Shown in pieces: positions 1 through 6,584 of a DNA stretch of 34,447 nucleotides. Where the stretch lies: the NCBI GenBank assembly GCA_938045195.1, contig CALINC010000136.1, forward strand, positions 1 through 34,447. The letters are read 5' to 3'. The notes under the pieces are model-generated. The model had not been told where the DNA came from. It worked only from the letters and a program-made list of their open reading frames with translations, and ran no database searches. Positions within the stretch are counted from its first letter, which is position 1, and each line of letters starts with the position of its first letter. A program made the translations under genes and the position numbers. Origin of the DNA: an uncultured Treponema sp. Its GTDB lineage: Bacteria; Spirochaetota; Spirochaetia; Treponematales; Treponemataceae.

Positions 1-397
1 AACTCGCAGCGTTTTTAGACAATGCCAACTGCATTGTCTAAAATAAGCCTTCTTTTATTTCCATTTGTATACCATCCGATTTAAAGTATCGGTTTTTTAT
101 AACTTTAGTTTATTTTTGGTGCGGTTGCCTTGCTATACTTTTCCTAATTTTAATATACCGCAATTACCGCAGTTTTGTAAGGGGCTTTTTTAATTATTAT
201 CCATATAAAGCATTATGCACTCTTTTTTACATTACAGATAAAATACATAGATACAGATAGTAACGGTTTTTATTCGTGCGGAAGGTTTAATACCCTGTTG
301 TTGCGCAACGTACGCTCTGCGTCGAGGTTGTTGATTGCAAAATTGATTTCTACGGAATAAAATAGGGGGAATAAAGTAAAAAGTACAACAAAAAATT
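1..397. other. gene-free left edge with a perfect hairpin
   Basis: I find no supportable gene in this stretch. A perfect 13-bp stem with loop CAACT lies at 13-25 and 31-43. Neither strand has a clear T-run after it, so it is not a convincing intrinsic terminator. Positions 269-336 carry a copy of the dispersed repeat also found at 21225-21278. The T-rich sequence just below 398, on the minus strand, probably serves as the 3' trailer and termination region of tRNA-Leu. Confidence 0.5.
269..336 (+). repeat. dispersed repeat, copy A
   Basis: This 68-bp stretch matches 21225-21278 in the same orientation. Shared blocks are TTTATTCGTGCGG, GGTTTAATACCC, CGCTCTGCGTCG and GGTTGTTGATT. Copy A differs in the centre: it holds about 14 extra bases that include the palindrome GTTGCGCAAC, where copy B has a clean hairpin. 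The element is palindrome-bearing and intergenic, which resembles REP/MITE-type repeats. The family assignment is an inference from only two copies. Confidence 0.65.
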
Positions 398-480
398 TGC
401 GGCGAACTGGACTTGAACCAGCACACCCGTTAAGGCATCAGCACCTCAAGCTGACGTGTCTACCATTCCACCACCGCCGC
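398..480 (-). tRNA. trnL(gag): tRNA-Leu(GAG)
   Basis: On the minus strand the 7-bp acceptor stem is GCGGCGG paired with TCGCCGC, followed by discriminator A. The anticodon loop TTGAGGT gives anticodon GAG, which reads CUC/CUU leucine codons. A long variable arm, typical of class II tRNAs, lies between the anticodon stem and the TTCAAGT T-loop. CCA is not encoded. The promoter is at 492-520. Confidence 0.96.
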
Positions 481-491
481 AACTGAAATGG

Positions 492-520
492 ATTTTATCA
501 GATAATCAAAAAAAAGTCAA
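492..520 (-). promoter_or_regulatory. tRNA-Leu promoter
   Basis: Minus-strand -35 TTGACT (515-520) and -10 TAAAAT (492-497) are separated by exactly 17 bp. The predicted start lies a few bases before the tRNA 5' end at 480. The promoter sits in the 66-bp gap after the PBP stop codon, so the tRNA need not depend on read-through. Confidence 0.8.
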
Positions 521-546
521 TATCAAGATAAAACTTAATTTTATTT

Positions 547-3087
547 TTATATCCATGGATTTCCAGATTCAGTTGACTCTTCATTAGTATTTTTAGTTTC
601 GGTTACGCCCTCACCGCCTGTCGGAGGATCTATAAAAATTGAAGGATCTATTTCAATAGGCGCAGTGTCTATTTTTATTTCTTCTTCTCCCTGAGCCATT
701 CCTGAGTCCTTAATTCTGTCTATACCGATATCCCGTAATTTTATACCGGCTGTATGTTCCGTACAAATTTCAGTCGGCTCTGTTCCATATAAAAAGGGAA
801 GGGTAATGGTTTCATCCGTGCAGTTTTCTGAAGGAATCATTCCCGATTTTTTACATACATCAACCATTATCATGCCTTTTTCGGGTCTTACAAAGTCTTT
901 AAAGGGTTTATTTTTATGTATCTCACGCATAAAGTTTGCCGCTACATATCCTGAAAGCATTGAACCGGTATTGTCTGTTCCTAATGAATGGCTGCCTCTA
1001 TCAAATCCATACCAAACAATGGCTGAATAGTATGGGGAGTATATTGAAGTCCATGAGTCCGACCAGTTTTGCGTTGTTCCTGATTTTGCTGCCATAGGCA
1101 TTCTAAATACCTTTCCGGTTTTTTCATCCTTATAGTCAAATTTTTTTCCGCCTGATGTCGCTCCATAAAGAGTGCCTAGAGTGAGTGTCTTTTTTAAAAT
1201 CTCAGTCATTATAAAGGCATTGCTTGGGCTTATAACCTGCATAGCCGCTCCGCGCTTTCTTTGCTCAATTCTAAGGTCAAGCTCCGGATCCATGATTGTA
1301 ACTCCGTCCCTGTTTTCTATAGCTCTTACGGCTATAGGATCTACGGCACGCCCCTGATTTCCGAAGACAGCAAAGGCTCTTAAAAGCTGGATAGGCGTTA
1401 CGGCGCTTATTCCGAGAGCCAGAGGATAAACCTTTTCAAAGGTTTTATCAATTTCGACAGGGTCAGTGATTCCCATAAGACTTGAAATACGGTCTATGGC
1501 TCTATCAAAGCCTACTAATTCAAGAGTTTTTATAGCGGGAATATTTAACGAAAGAGGCAGTGCCTTATATACCAGAACAGTGCCGTTCCATTTTCCGCCA
1601 TAGTTATTAGGAATATATTGTACTCCGTCAGCAGACTCAAAAACCTGAGGACTATCGTCCATTCTTGTAGCGGCTGTAATTACCTTTTCATCAATAGCTG
1701 CAGAATATATCAAGGGCTTTATTGTACTTCCTACCTGAAGCTTTGATTGAGTTGCTCTTATAAGCTGGTTGCTCTCACTGTATTGGCTTCCGCCGATAAG
1801 GGACGTTATATATCCTGTTTCATTTTCGATAGAGATAAAGGTACCTTCTACCACCCTTTCCATCAATACTTCCTGCATTTTAGCTGTTGACTGTTTGGTA
1901 AGAGTTTTTAAGTTGTCTATACCGCACATTAGGGCGAGTACATCGATGGTATTGTTCAGTTTGTTTCGATAATAGGAATTTGTTTTTACCTTGAGCTGTT
2001 TTTCTCCCATGCTAAGGGATTCTATTCCAAAACAAAGGCTCAAAAGGGCCGTCAGGTTGCTGTATTGTTCTGCCTGACTGAATGATGTGGAGGTCGAGGC
2101 CGAAACCTTGTCATTAGCTATCGCAATGTATTTTTGAAATTCTTTATCGGCTATTTCTTGATGCCGTAAATCACAGGTTGTATGTACGGTATAGCCGTCC
2201 TTATAAAGGTTCATAGTGCCGTATAGCATATTGTCGGCCACTTCGCGCCTTACATATTCCGAAAACCATCTGGCCTTATCTTCGCGGGTAAGCCATGCCG
2301 ATAGGGCAATTCGGGTATAGTCAAAGTTAGCCCAGTAGTCTTCAAAAGATTCTGCAGCCTCTTCCTTTGATATAAAGCCGAGATTTATCATCCCTTCAAG
2401 AACATTTTCCTGTCTTTCCTTTGCCCTGTTCGGGTAATTAAAGGGGTTGTATCTTGTAGGGTTTGAAAGCTGAATAATTAGGATAGCTGCTTCTGCCGGT
2501 GTCAGTTCTGCTGCCGAATGTCCGAAATAAAGGCGGGAGGCCGCACTTACTCCGCTTGTTCCGCTCCCAAAATAGGCTTCATTTAGGTAGAGCATCATTA
2601 TCTCGTCTTTTGAGTGCCGCCTTTCCATCTGGATAGCCCACCAAAGTTCTTTTATCTTTCTTCCAATCCTTTTATCTGTTCTGTCGCAATAGAGAATACC
2701 TGCGATTTGCTGAGTAATTGTACTTCCGCCTCCTAATGATCTTCTTGTAAGTTGTCCTATGACAGCCCTGATAATCGATTTTATTCTAAACCCTTTGTGT
2801 TCGTAAAACAGGCGGTCTTCACGCGTTAAAAGAGCTGCAATCAAGTTGGGCGAAATATCTCCATAATTGATAAGTTCCCGCTTTTCGTCCAAGGAGAATT
2901 CGGTGATAAGATCTCCTCTTATGTCCAATATTCTTGACGGCAGGGCCGGATTAAAGTCGACAAATAATTCGCTTTGTTTTATGTTTTTCGTCATTGCCAT
3001 CATTTTTCCTAGGGCAAAGGCTCCTCCGGCTAGGATTAAGAAAATCAAAATAAGATATAGATATATTATCTTGCTCAGCTTATTCAT
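547..3087 (-). CDS. class A penicillin-binding protein (glycosyltransferase/transpeptidase)
   Basis: A bifunctional peptidoglycan synthase of about 846 aa. An N-terminal membrane anchor (residues 5-28) is followed by a GT51 domain with catalytic Glu in TREDRLFYEHKGF (E90), GGSTITQQ (120-127) and YLNEAYFGSG (167-176). The transpeptidase domain follows: S454-T-I-K457, S513-L-N and K668-S-G-T. It polymerises lipid II and cross-links peptides in the periplasm. I start at the ATG at 3087 because the reading frame further upstream to 3198 encodes a non-membrane leader, and the anchor starts right after this ATG. No good Shine-Dalgarno is seen. TTATAT lies 6 nt before the ATG, with a possible TTGTAA 19 bp further up. 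The neighbours are also envelope genes. Confidence 0.93.
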   Translation of the reverse strand: MNKLSKIIYLYLILIFLILAGGAFALGKMMAMTKNIKQSELFVDFNPALPSRILDIRGDLITEFSLDEKRELINYGDISPNLIAALLTREDRLFYEHKGFRIKSIIRAVIGQLTRRSLGGGSTITQQIAGILYCDRTDKRIGRKIKELWWAIQMERRHSKDEIMMLYLNEAYFGSGTSGVSAASRLYFGHSAAELTPAEAAILIIQLSNPTRYNPFNYPNRAKERQENVLEGMINLGFISKEEAAESFEDYWANFDYTRIALSAWLTREDKARWFSEYVRREVADNMLYGTMNLYKDGYTVHTTCDLRHQEIADKEFQKYIAIANDKVSASTSTSFSQAEQYSNLTALLSLCFGIESLSMGEKQLKVKTNSYYRNKLNNTIDVLALMCGIDNLKTLTKQSTAKMQEVLMERVVEGTFISIENETGYITSLIGGSQYSESNQLIRATQSKLQVGSTIKPLIYSAAIDEKVITAATRMDDSPQVFESADGVQYIPNNYGGKWNGTVLVYKALPLSLNIPAIKTLELVGFDRAIDRISSLMGITDPVEIDKTFEKVYPLALGISAVTPIQLLRAFAVFGNQGRAVDPIAVRAIENRDGVTIMDPELDLRIEQRKRGAAMQVISPSNAFIMTEILKKTLTLGTLYGATSGGKKFDYKDEKTGKVFRMPMAAKSGTTQNWSDSWTSIYSPYYSAIVWYGFDRGSHSLGTDNTGSMLSGYVAANFMREIHKNKPFKDFVRPEKGMIMVDVCKKSGMIPSENCTDETITLPFLYGTEPTEICTEHTAGIKLRDIGIDRIKDSGMAQGEEEIKIDTAPIEIDPSIFIDPPTGGEGVTETKNTNEESTESGNPWI

Positions 3088-3196
3088 ATCTTTATATAAG
3101 AACACAATTTTAAGTTTTTTACAAGTAGGGTAGGTTGGTTTTGTCTGAAGATTAGAGAAGACCGGCTGAGGTATACAGCAGGATAAAAGGCCGGGC

Positions 3197-3224
3197 AAAA
3201 AAAAGAGCCGGTTAAAAAACCGGC
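3197..3224 (-). terminator. intrinsic terminator after the FemAB gene
   Basis: Minus-strand stem GCCGGTT/AACCGGC (3207-3213 with 3218-3224) has a 4-nt loop and is followed by TCTTTTTTT. It lies downstream of the FemAB stop at 3313 and upstream of the PBP start, so it ends the ferredoxin-to-FemAB transcript. Confidence 0.85.
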
Positions 3225-3237
3225 CCGCCCATCAGGC

Positions 3238-3278
3238 TATCGGCGGACGGTGGGTGGGAGGGGAACCATCCGCCGATA
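3238..3278 (-). other. long hairpin with C-rich loop in the FemAB 3' region
   Basis: Arms 3238-3251 and 3265-3278 are 14 bp each. On the plus strand there is one mismatch. As minus-strand RNA that position is a G-U wobble, so the stem is fully paired. The 13-nt loop reads TCCCCTCCCACCC on minus. It has no T-run and is separate from the terminator at 3197-3224. It may be a 3'-end stabiliser or a protein site. Confidence 0.6.
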
Positions 3279-3312
3279 TTTATTTATCGGCTAAGTTCGA
3301 AAAAACTTAAAG

Positions 3313-4377
3313 CTATCTTTTCTTATTTTTTAAAATAACCCATCTGATTTTATCTGCAAGGTTAAATAGTTTGTACATAAGAGGTTTATAAACAAAGTCG
3401 AATGTGCCTATGTATTCTACTAACTGAGGATTATATCCTGCCTTAAATTTATGAAAACCGTACCATGAATCCGCCGTATTCGGATTAGGGCCTAAGCAGC
3501 CCCAAAGGTCAAAAACTGAACAATTTAACTCTTTCCCGTATTTGATTGCTTCCCACATTATGAGGTTATTGGGCATCAATTCGCGATGATTATTGCCGGA
3601 TGCCCCATAAGGATAATAAAGTTTTCCGTTAAATTTAAAAAGAATCCATGCAGTTAAGACCTCATCTTGATAAACGGCTTCAAATATTCTAAGGGTATCT
3701 TTTGGAAAAATTTTGAACATCCGTCTAAAGTATTCACCGTTATGATTATAAAAGCCTTGTCTTTTTGTAGTTTCTTCCATAAGCCTTATATAGTCCTCCA
3801 TACCTTTTTCGGTTGTATTGTCTACTATTTTTACTCCTTTTTTTTCGGCAAGACGGATATTATACCTTGTTTTGGAATGAAAAGAAGCTAAAAGCTCTTC
3901 TTCGGGTTTTTCTATGTTTAAAAGGAAATTATATTTTTCAAAAAAAGGCTTTCCGTTCTTTGCTCCGTTTTTCAGCAAAAATTTTTTCTTGTCTTGAATA
4001 GGTTCTTCTAAAAAAAACGCTTCCGGAGAAGCTGCTTCTAAAGAGTTATCTTTTTGTACAGGACTAAAGACATCCGGTTCTACCTTTATAAAGACAGCTC
4101 TATGTTTTTTAGCCGCCTCTTTTAAGGCTTCAATGTGTTCTTGTTCCGGCATTACTGTTTTTGAGGCTATCCCGACCGTATAATTGGTCTTAGGTATTTT
4201 AGAAAATATAATCTGAATTCCGCTTTTTAATTTTCCGTCTTCAAAAAAGCCTATTCTTTCGGGAACGGCGCCCATACTTTCTTTAAAGTCTCCCCAAACC
4301 CATGATTGAATGGGATGAGATACAAGCTTGTCGAATTCCTCTTTATATTCATCAGTTAAGAACTTAGTTTCTTTCAT
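3313..4377 (-). CDS. FemAB-family aminoacyltransferase (peptidoglycan interpeptide bridge)
   Basis: 354 aa, soluble. It shows the FemAB/GNAT-like double fold: SHPIQSWVWGDFKE near the N-terminus, then FHSKTRYNIRLAEKKGV, and a C-terminal YPYGASGNNHRELMPNNL followed by FDLWGC. Family members transfer amino acids from aminoacyl-tRNA to lipid-linked peptidoglycan precursors; the substrate here cannot be read from sequence. I choose the ATG at 4377 because GGGAG lies 6 nt upstream of it. A TTG at 4392 in the same frame has no such site. The gene lies 22 bp after the M23 peptidase and next to a PBP, which supports a cell-wall role. Confidence 0.88.
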   Translation of the reverse strand: MKETKFLTDEYKEEFDKLVSHPIQSWVWGDFKESMGAVPERIGFFEDGKLKSGIQIIFSKIPKTNYTVGIASKTVMPEQEHIEALKEAAKKHRAVFIKVEPDVFSPVQKDNSLEAASPEAFFLEEPIQDKKKFLLKNGAKNGKPFFEKYNFLLNIEKPEEELLASFHSKTRYNIRLAEKKGVKIVDNTTEKGMEDYIRLMEETTKRQGFYNHNGEYFRRMFKIFPKDTLRIFEAVYQDEVLTAWILFKFNGKLYYPYGASGNNHRELMPNNLIMWEAIKYGKELNCSVFDLWGCLGPNPNTADSWYGFHKFKAGYNPQLVEYIGTFDFVYKPLMYKLFNLADKIRWVILKNKKR

Positions 4378-4399
4378 ACATAACTCCCACAAAAAGTTC

Positions 4400-5311
4400 C
4401 TATTTTTTTTTGTCTACAAAATCGGCAGGATTTTTCGGTATGCCTTTTTCGTGTATTTCAAAATGAAGATGAGGCCCCGTAGACATTCCGGTAGAGCCCA
4501 CAGCACCGATAATTGTACCCGATTTTACGGTTTCATTCAAGCTCGCATAAACCTTGCTCAAATGACCGTATAGGCTGGCTCTTCCGTCCGTATGAGCTAA
4601 AATAATATAGTTGCCGTAAACTTTGCTATAAGATATTTCCTTTACCCTGCCTGCGGCACAGGCCATGACGGGGCTGCCGGTGGGAGCTGCAAGGTCTATT
4701 CCCGGATGATAACTTGCCTTGCCGGTAAATGGGTCCTGCCTTTTTCCGAAGTTCGAAGTTAGAACCGCATCTTTAAGAGGAAAACGGTAAAAAGGCATAA
4801 AGAAAAAAGCTCTTACCGTTCCGTCAAAAATTTCTCCCGGAAAACAAAAGATTTCCCGTTTTTCTTCAGGGCCGTATATTTTTATTTGTAGAGGTTCCGT
4901 TTTATTCTTTCTAAAAAGAGCCTCAATGAGTTTTTCGATACTTGAAAGAGCCTTTTCAGGAAGATAAACCGCCGGTAATGTCGGAAGAATCAGTATACGT
5001 CCTGCAATATCTGTCTGCATAGATTCTATTCTATTCAATGTAACGATTGCATCATAAGGAATAGAGCAGCGGGCTGCGATTTTTATTATGGTGTCTTCAC
5101 TGTTTGCCTTGTATGTATAAAATCTTATAGGGAGTTCACTTCCTGTTTTAGCCGCAGCCAAGGCTTTGCGTGCATCTGCCACATCATCGCAATATTGAAC
5201 AAAAAGATAATCATCAATACTTAATTTTTCTATTTGAGGGTAGGGGATTTGGGCTTTTAATATTGAGCCCGATAAAAAAAAGAACAAAAACAGAAATTTA
5301 AAAGCCTTCAT
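4400..5311 (-). CDS. secreted LysM + M23 metallopeptidase
   Basis: 303 aa. A signal peptide (about residues 1-20, LFLFFFLSGSILKA) precedes a LysM-like peptidoglycan-binding domain (about 66-110). A C-terminal M23/LytM domain (about 185-298) has the zinc-site motifs HPGID (H202, D206) and HLH (281-283), with H250 in YGHL. All expected ligands are present, so it should be an active periplasmic endopeptidase rather than an inactive EnvC-like activator. It overlaps the upstream membrane-protein gene by 14 bp and has little Shine-Dalgarno, which suggests translational coupling. Confidence 0.92.
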   Translation of the reverse strand: MKAFKFLFLFFFLSGSILKAQIPYPQIEKLSIDDYLFVQYCDDVADARKALAAAKTGSELPIRFYTYKANSEDTIIKIAARCSIPYDAIVTLNRIESMQTDIAGRILILPTLPAVYLPEKALSSIEKLIEALFRKNKTEPLQIKIYGPEEKREIFCFPGEIFDGTVRAFFFMPFYRFPLKDAVLTSNFGKRQDPFTGKASYHPGIDLAAPTGSPVMACAAGRVKEISYSKVYGNYIILAHTDGRASLYGHLSKVYASLNETVKSGTIIGAVGSTGMSTGPHLHFEIHEKGIPKNPADFVDKKK

Positions 5312-5714
5312 TACCGTTATTTTTTGATTGGTCTATTCCGAAAGCTAAAAAACCATAGATTACAAAAATCAAAATGAGAACAATTAGAGCCGGTATTTTA
5401 TTAAATGTTAAAACCAATTTGACACATAAGATAAGACCGCCTATTACGGTTATTTTTTTTAAGATGGAAATGATGAGTCCGCGAGGGCTTTTTTTATATG
5501 CTTTTATCGTATTTTTTACCAATAGGTAAAGAATCCCGCATACAAAGATGCTCATGGAAATTATTGTGTACAACCTTACATTTGCAACAGCTAATAGCCA
5601 TAATGGATAGGCTACTGCAATACCTGCAAGCACGCACACTCCGGCGATGGCCGAAAAGGTCAACAGACCGAAAAAAACGGATCCGTATCCCCTAATAATT
5701 TTTCCAAAACTCAT
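5298..5714 (-). CDS. small integral membrane protein, function unknown
   Basis: 138 aa with about four hydrophobic helices (roughly residues 10-35, 45-66, 84-104, 107-127) and a short polar tail ending in SKNNGNEGF. I recognise no domain. The Shine-Dalgarno GGAGG lies 4-5 nt before the ATG. Its 3' end overlaps the M23 peptidase gene, so the two are translated together. A role linked to the M23 and FemAB proteins is an inference from position alone. Confidence 0.75.
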   Translation of the reverse strand: MSFGKIIRGYGSVFFGLLTFSAIAGVCVLAGIAVAYPLWLLAVANVRLYTIISMSIFVCGILYLLVKNTIKAYKKSPRGLIISILKKITVIGGLILCVKLVLTFNKIPALIVLILIFVIYGFLAFGIDQSKNNGNEGF

Positions 5715-5767
5715 ACCCCCTCCGGACTCGTGATTGAGGTTTAACCCGCTTAAAAATTTAAGCCTGA

Positions 5768-5938
5768 TTATTCCTCTGAGATTGCTTCAACAGGGCAAAC
5801 GCCTGCACAAGCACCACAGCTGATACAAGTATCAGCATCAATTACATGTTTGCCCCCGGCTTCGCTGATAGCGTTTACGGGGCATTCACTTTCGCACGCG
5901 GCACAGTTCGTGCACTCATTAGAAATTTTATAAGCCAT
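5768..5938 (-). CDS. 2[4Fe-4S] ferredoxin
   Basis: A 56-aa clostridial-type ferredoxin. It has two CxxCxxCxxxCP clusters (CTNCAACESECP and CISCGACAGVCP), which bind two [4Fe-4S] clusters for low-potential electron transfer in the cytoplasm. The ATG at 5938 is chosen because AAGGAG lies 7 nt upstream; the in-frame ATGs at 5956 and 5944 lie before or inside that site. It has its own promoter at 5973-6001. The next gene starts 53 bp downstream without a T-run terminator between, so it may lead the envelope operon. Confidence 0.95.
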   Translation of the reverse strand: MAYKISNECTNCAACESECPVNAISEAGGKHVIDADTCISCGACAGVCPVEAISEE

Positions 5939-5972
5939 TTGCATACTCCTTATCATAAATTTCCATATCTTT

Positions 5973-6001
5973 ATTATAACATTTACTCATAAAAAAGGCA
6001 A
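5973..6001 (-). promoter_or_regulatory. ferredoxin promoter
   Basis: Minus-strand -35 TTGCCT (5996-6001) and -10 TATAAT (5973-5978) have a 17-bp spacer, about 30 nt upstream of the ribosome-binding site. It lies after the terminator at 6023-6048, so ferredoxin transcription is independent of the RNA candidate upstream. Confidence 0.75.
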
Positions 6002-6016
6002 CATAAAAACAGAATA

Positions 6017-6048
6017 AAAAAAAGAGATTGGCACTTTTGCCAATCTCT
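6017..6048 (-). terminator. strong intrinsic terminator
   Basis: The 11-bp minus-strand stem AGAGATTGGCA/TGCCAATCTCT (6038-6048 with 6023-6033) has a 4-nt loop and a T8 tract. No protein gene lies between it and tRNA-Phe, which has its own terminator. This is the main evidence for a separate RNA gene here. Confidence 0.88.
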
Positions 6049-6163
6049 AAATTAAACGTTCTTGAAATAAGATTCAAAACGTATCATCATCGGTTAAGAA
6101 AAAACGGCATCCGGATGTCAAAATAATGCCGTCTGTAACCCCGACCGTATTTATAGTATCGGG
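6017..6163 (-). ncRNA. candidate structured small RNA
   Basis: Between the tRNA-Phe terminator and the ferredoxin promoter the minus strand holds four hairpins in a row. They are CCCGA/TCGGGG (6159-6163 with 6139-6144), ACGGCAT/ATGCCGT followed by T6 (6126-6132 with 6104-6110), a TTGAA/TTCAA-based stem near 6058-6081, and a strong intrinsic terminator. The loop of the second hairpin contains the self-complementary CATCCGGATG, so that segment can refold. No open frame of useful length is present. I could not assign it to SRP, 6S or tmRNA. The 5' end and promoter are uncertain. Confidence 0.45.
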
Positions 6164-6233
6164 TTTATATAAAAAAAACTTAAATTTTTTGTGTAAAATA
6201 TGCAAAAAAAAGACAAAATTTATGATAATTTTT

Positions 6234-6271
6234 GATAAAAAAAGGGATATAAGACATTCTTATATCCCTTT
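6234..6271 (-). terminator. tRNA-Phe terminator
   Basis: A 13-bp perfect stem (6241-6253 with 6259-6271) has a 5-nt loop and a T-run on the minus strand. It begins 4 nt after the tRNA 3' end. Confidence 0.9.
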
Positions 6272-6274
6272 AAG

Positions 6275-6347
6275 TGCCGTCGGACAGAATCGAACTGTCG
6301 ACACAAGGATTTTCAGTCCTTTGCTCTACCGACTGAGCTACAACGGC
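6275..6347 (-). tRNA. trnF(gaa): tRNA-Phe(GAA)
   Basis: 73 nt. The acceptor stem is GCCGTTG with CGACGGC (one G-U), discriminator A. The D arm contains AGCTCAGTCGGTAGAGC, the anticodon loop TGAAAAT gives GAA, and the T-loop is TTCGATT. CCA is not encoded. Confidence 0.97.
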
Positions 6348-6360
6348 GATAATGAAAGTT

Positions 6361-6389
6361 ATTATAATAGTTTTGACAAATTATGTCAA
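6361..6389 (-). promoter_or_regulatory. perfect-consensus tRNA-Phe promoter
   Basis: Minus-strand TTGACA (6384-6389) and TATAAT (6361-6366) are separated by 17 bp, an exact sigma70 consensus. The start is predicted about 7 nt before the tRNA. Confidence 0.92.
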
Positions 6390-6478
6390 TAGCTTTTTTT
6401 TAATTGTTTTTTTAATTTTTTATGCTATGCATGCAATATGCCTTACTATTTTGACTAAATGCAATGAATGTCAATGAA

Positions 6479-6507
6479 TTGAAAATCCTTTCTTTTTTTG
6501 TTATACT
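6479..6507 (+). promoter_or_regulatory. glgP promoter
   Basis: TTGAAA (6479-6484) and TATACT (6502-6507) have a 17-bp spacer, giving a leader of roughly 70 nt before the GGAGG and ATG of glgP. Confidence 0.8.
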
Positions 6508-6584
6508 ATTATCCTGTTGAGTATATAAATACAATATCATTCTGAATATATGCAAAGCAAATAGAAAATATCTTGGAGGTTTAT

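Noticed and set aside
13..43. Perfect hairpin as an intrinsic terminator
   Set aside because: No T-run follows on either strand and no gene end is visible nearby.
4378..4392. Upstream TTG start for the FemAB gene
   Set aside because: The GGGAG ribosome site lies between this TTG and the ATG at 4377, so the ATG is the better start.
6017..6163. Leader riboswitch of the ferredoxin gene
   Set aside because: Ferredoxin has its own TTGCCT-17-TATAAT promoter after the terminator.
6017..6163. SRP 4.5S RNA, 6S RNA or tmRNA
   Set aside because: None of the expected conserved segments, nor a tRNA-like end, is visible.
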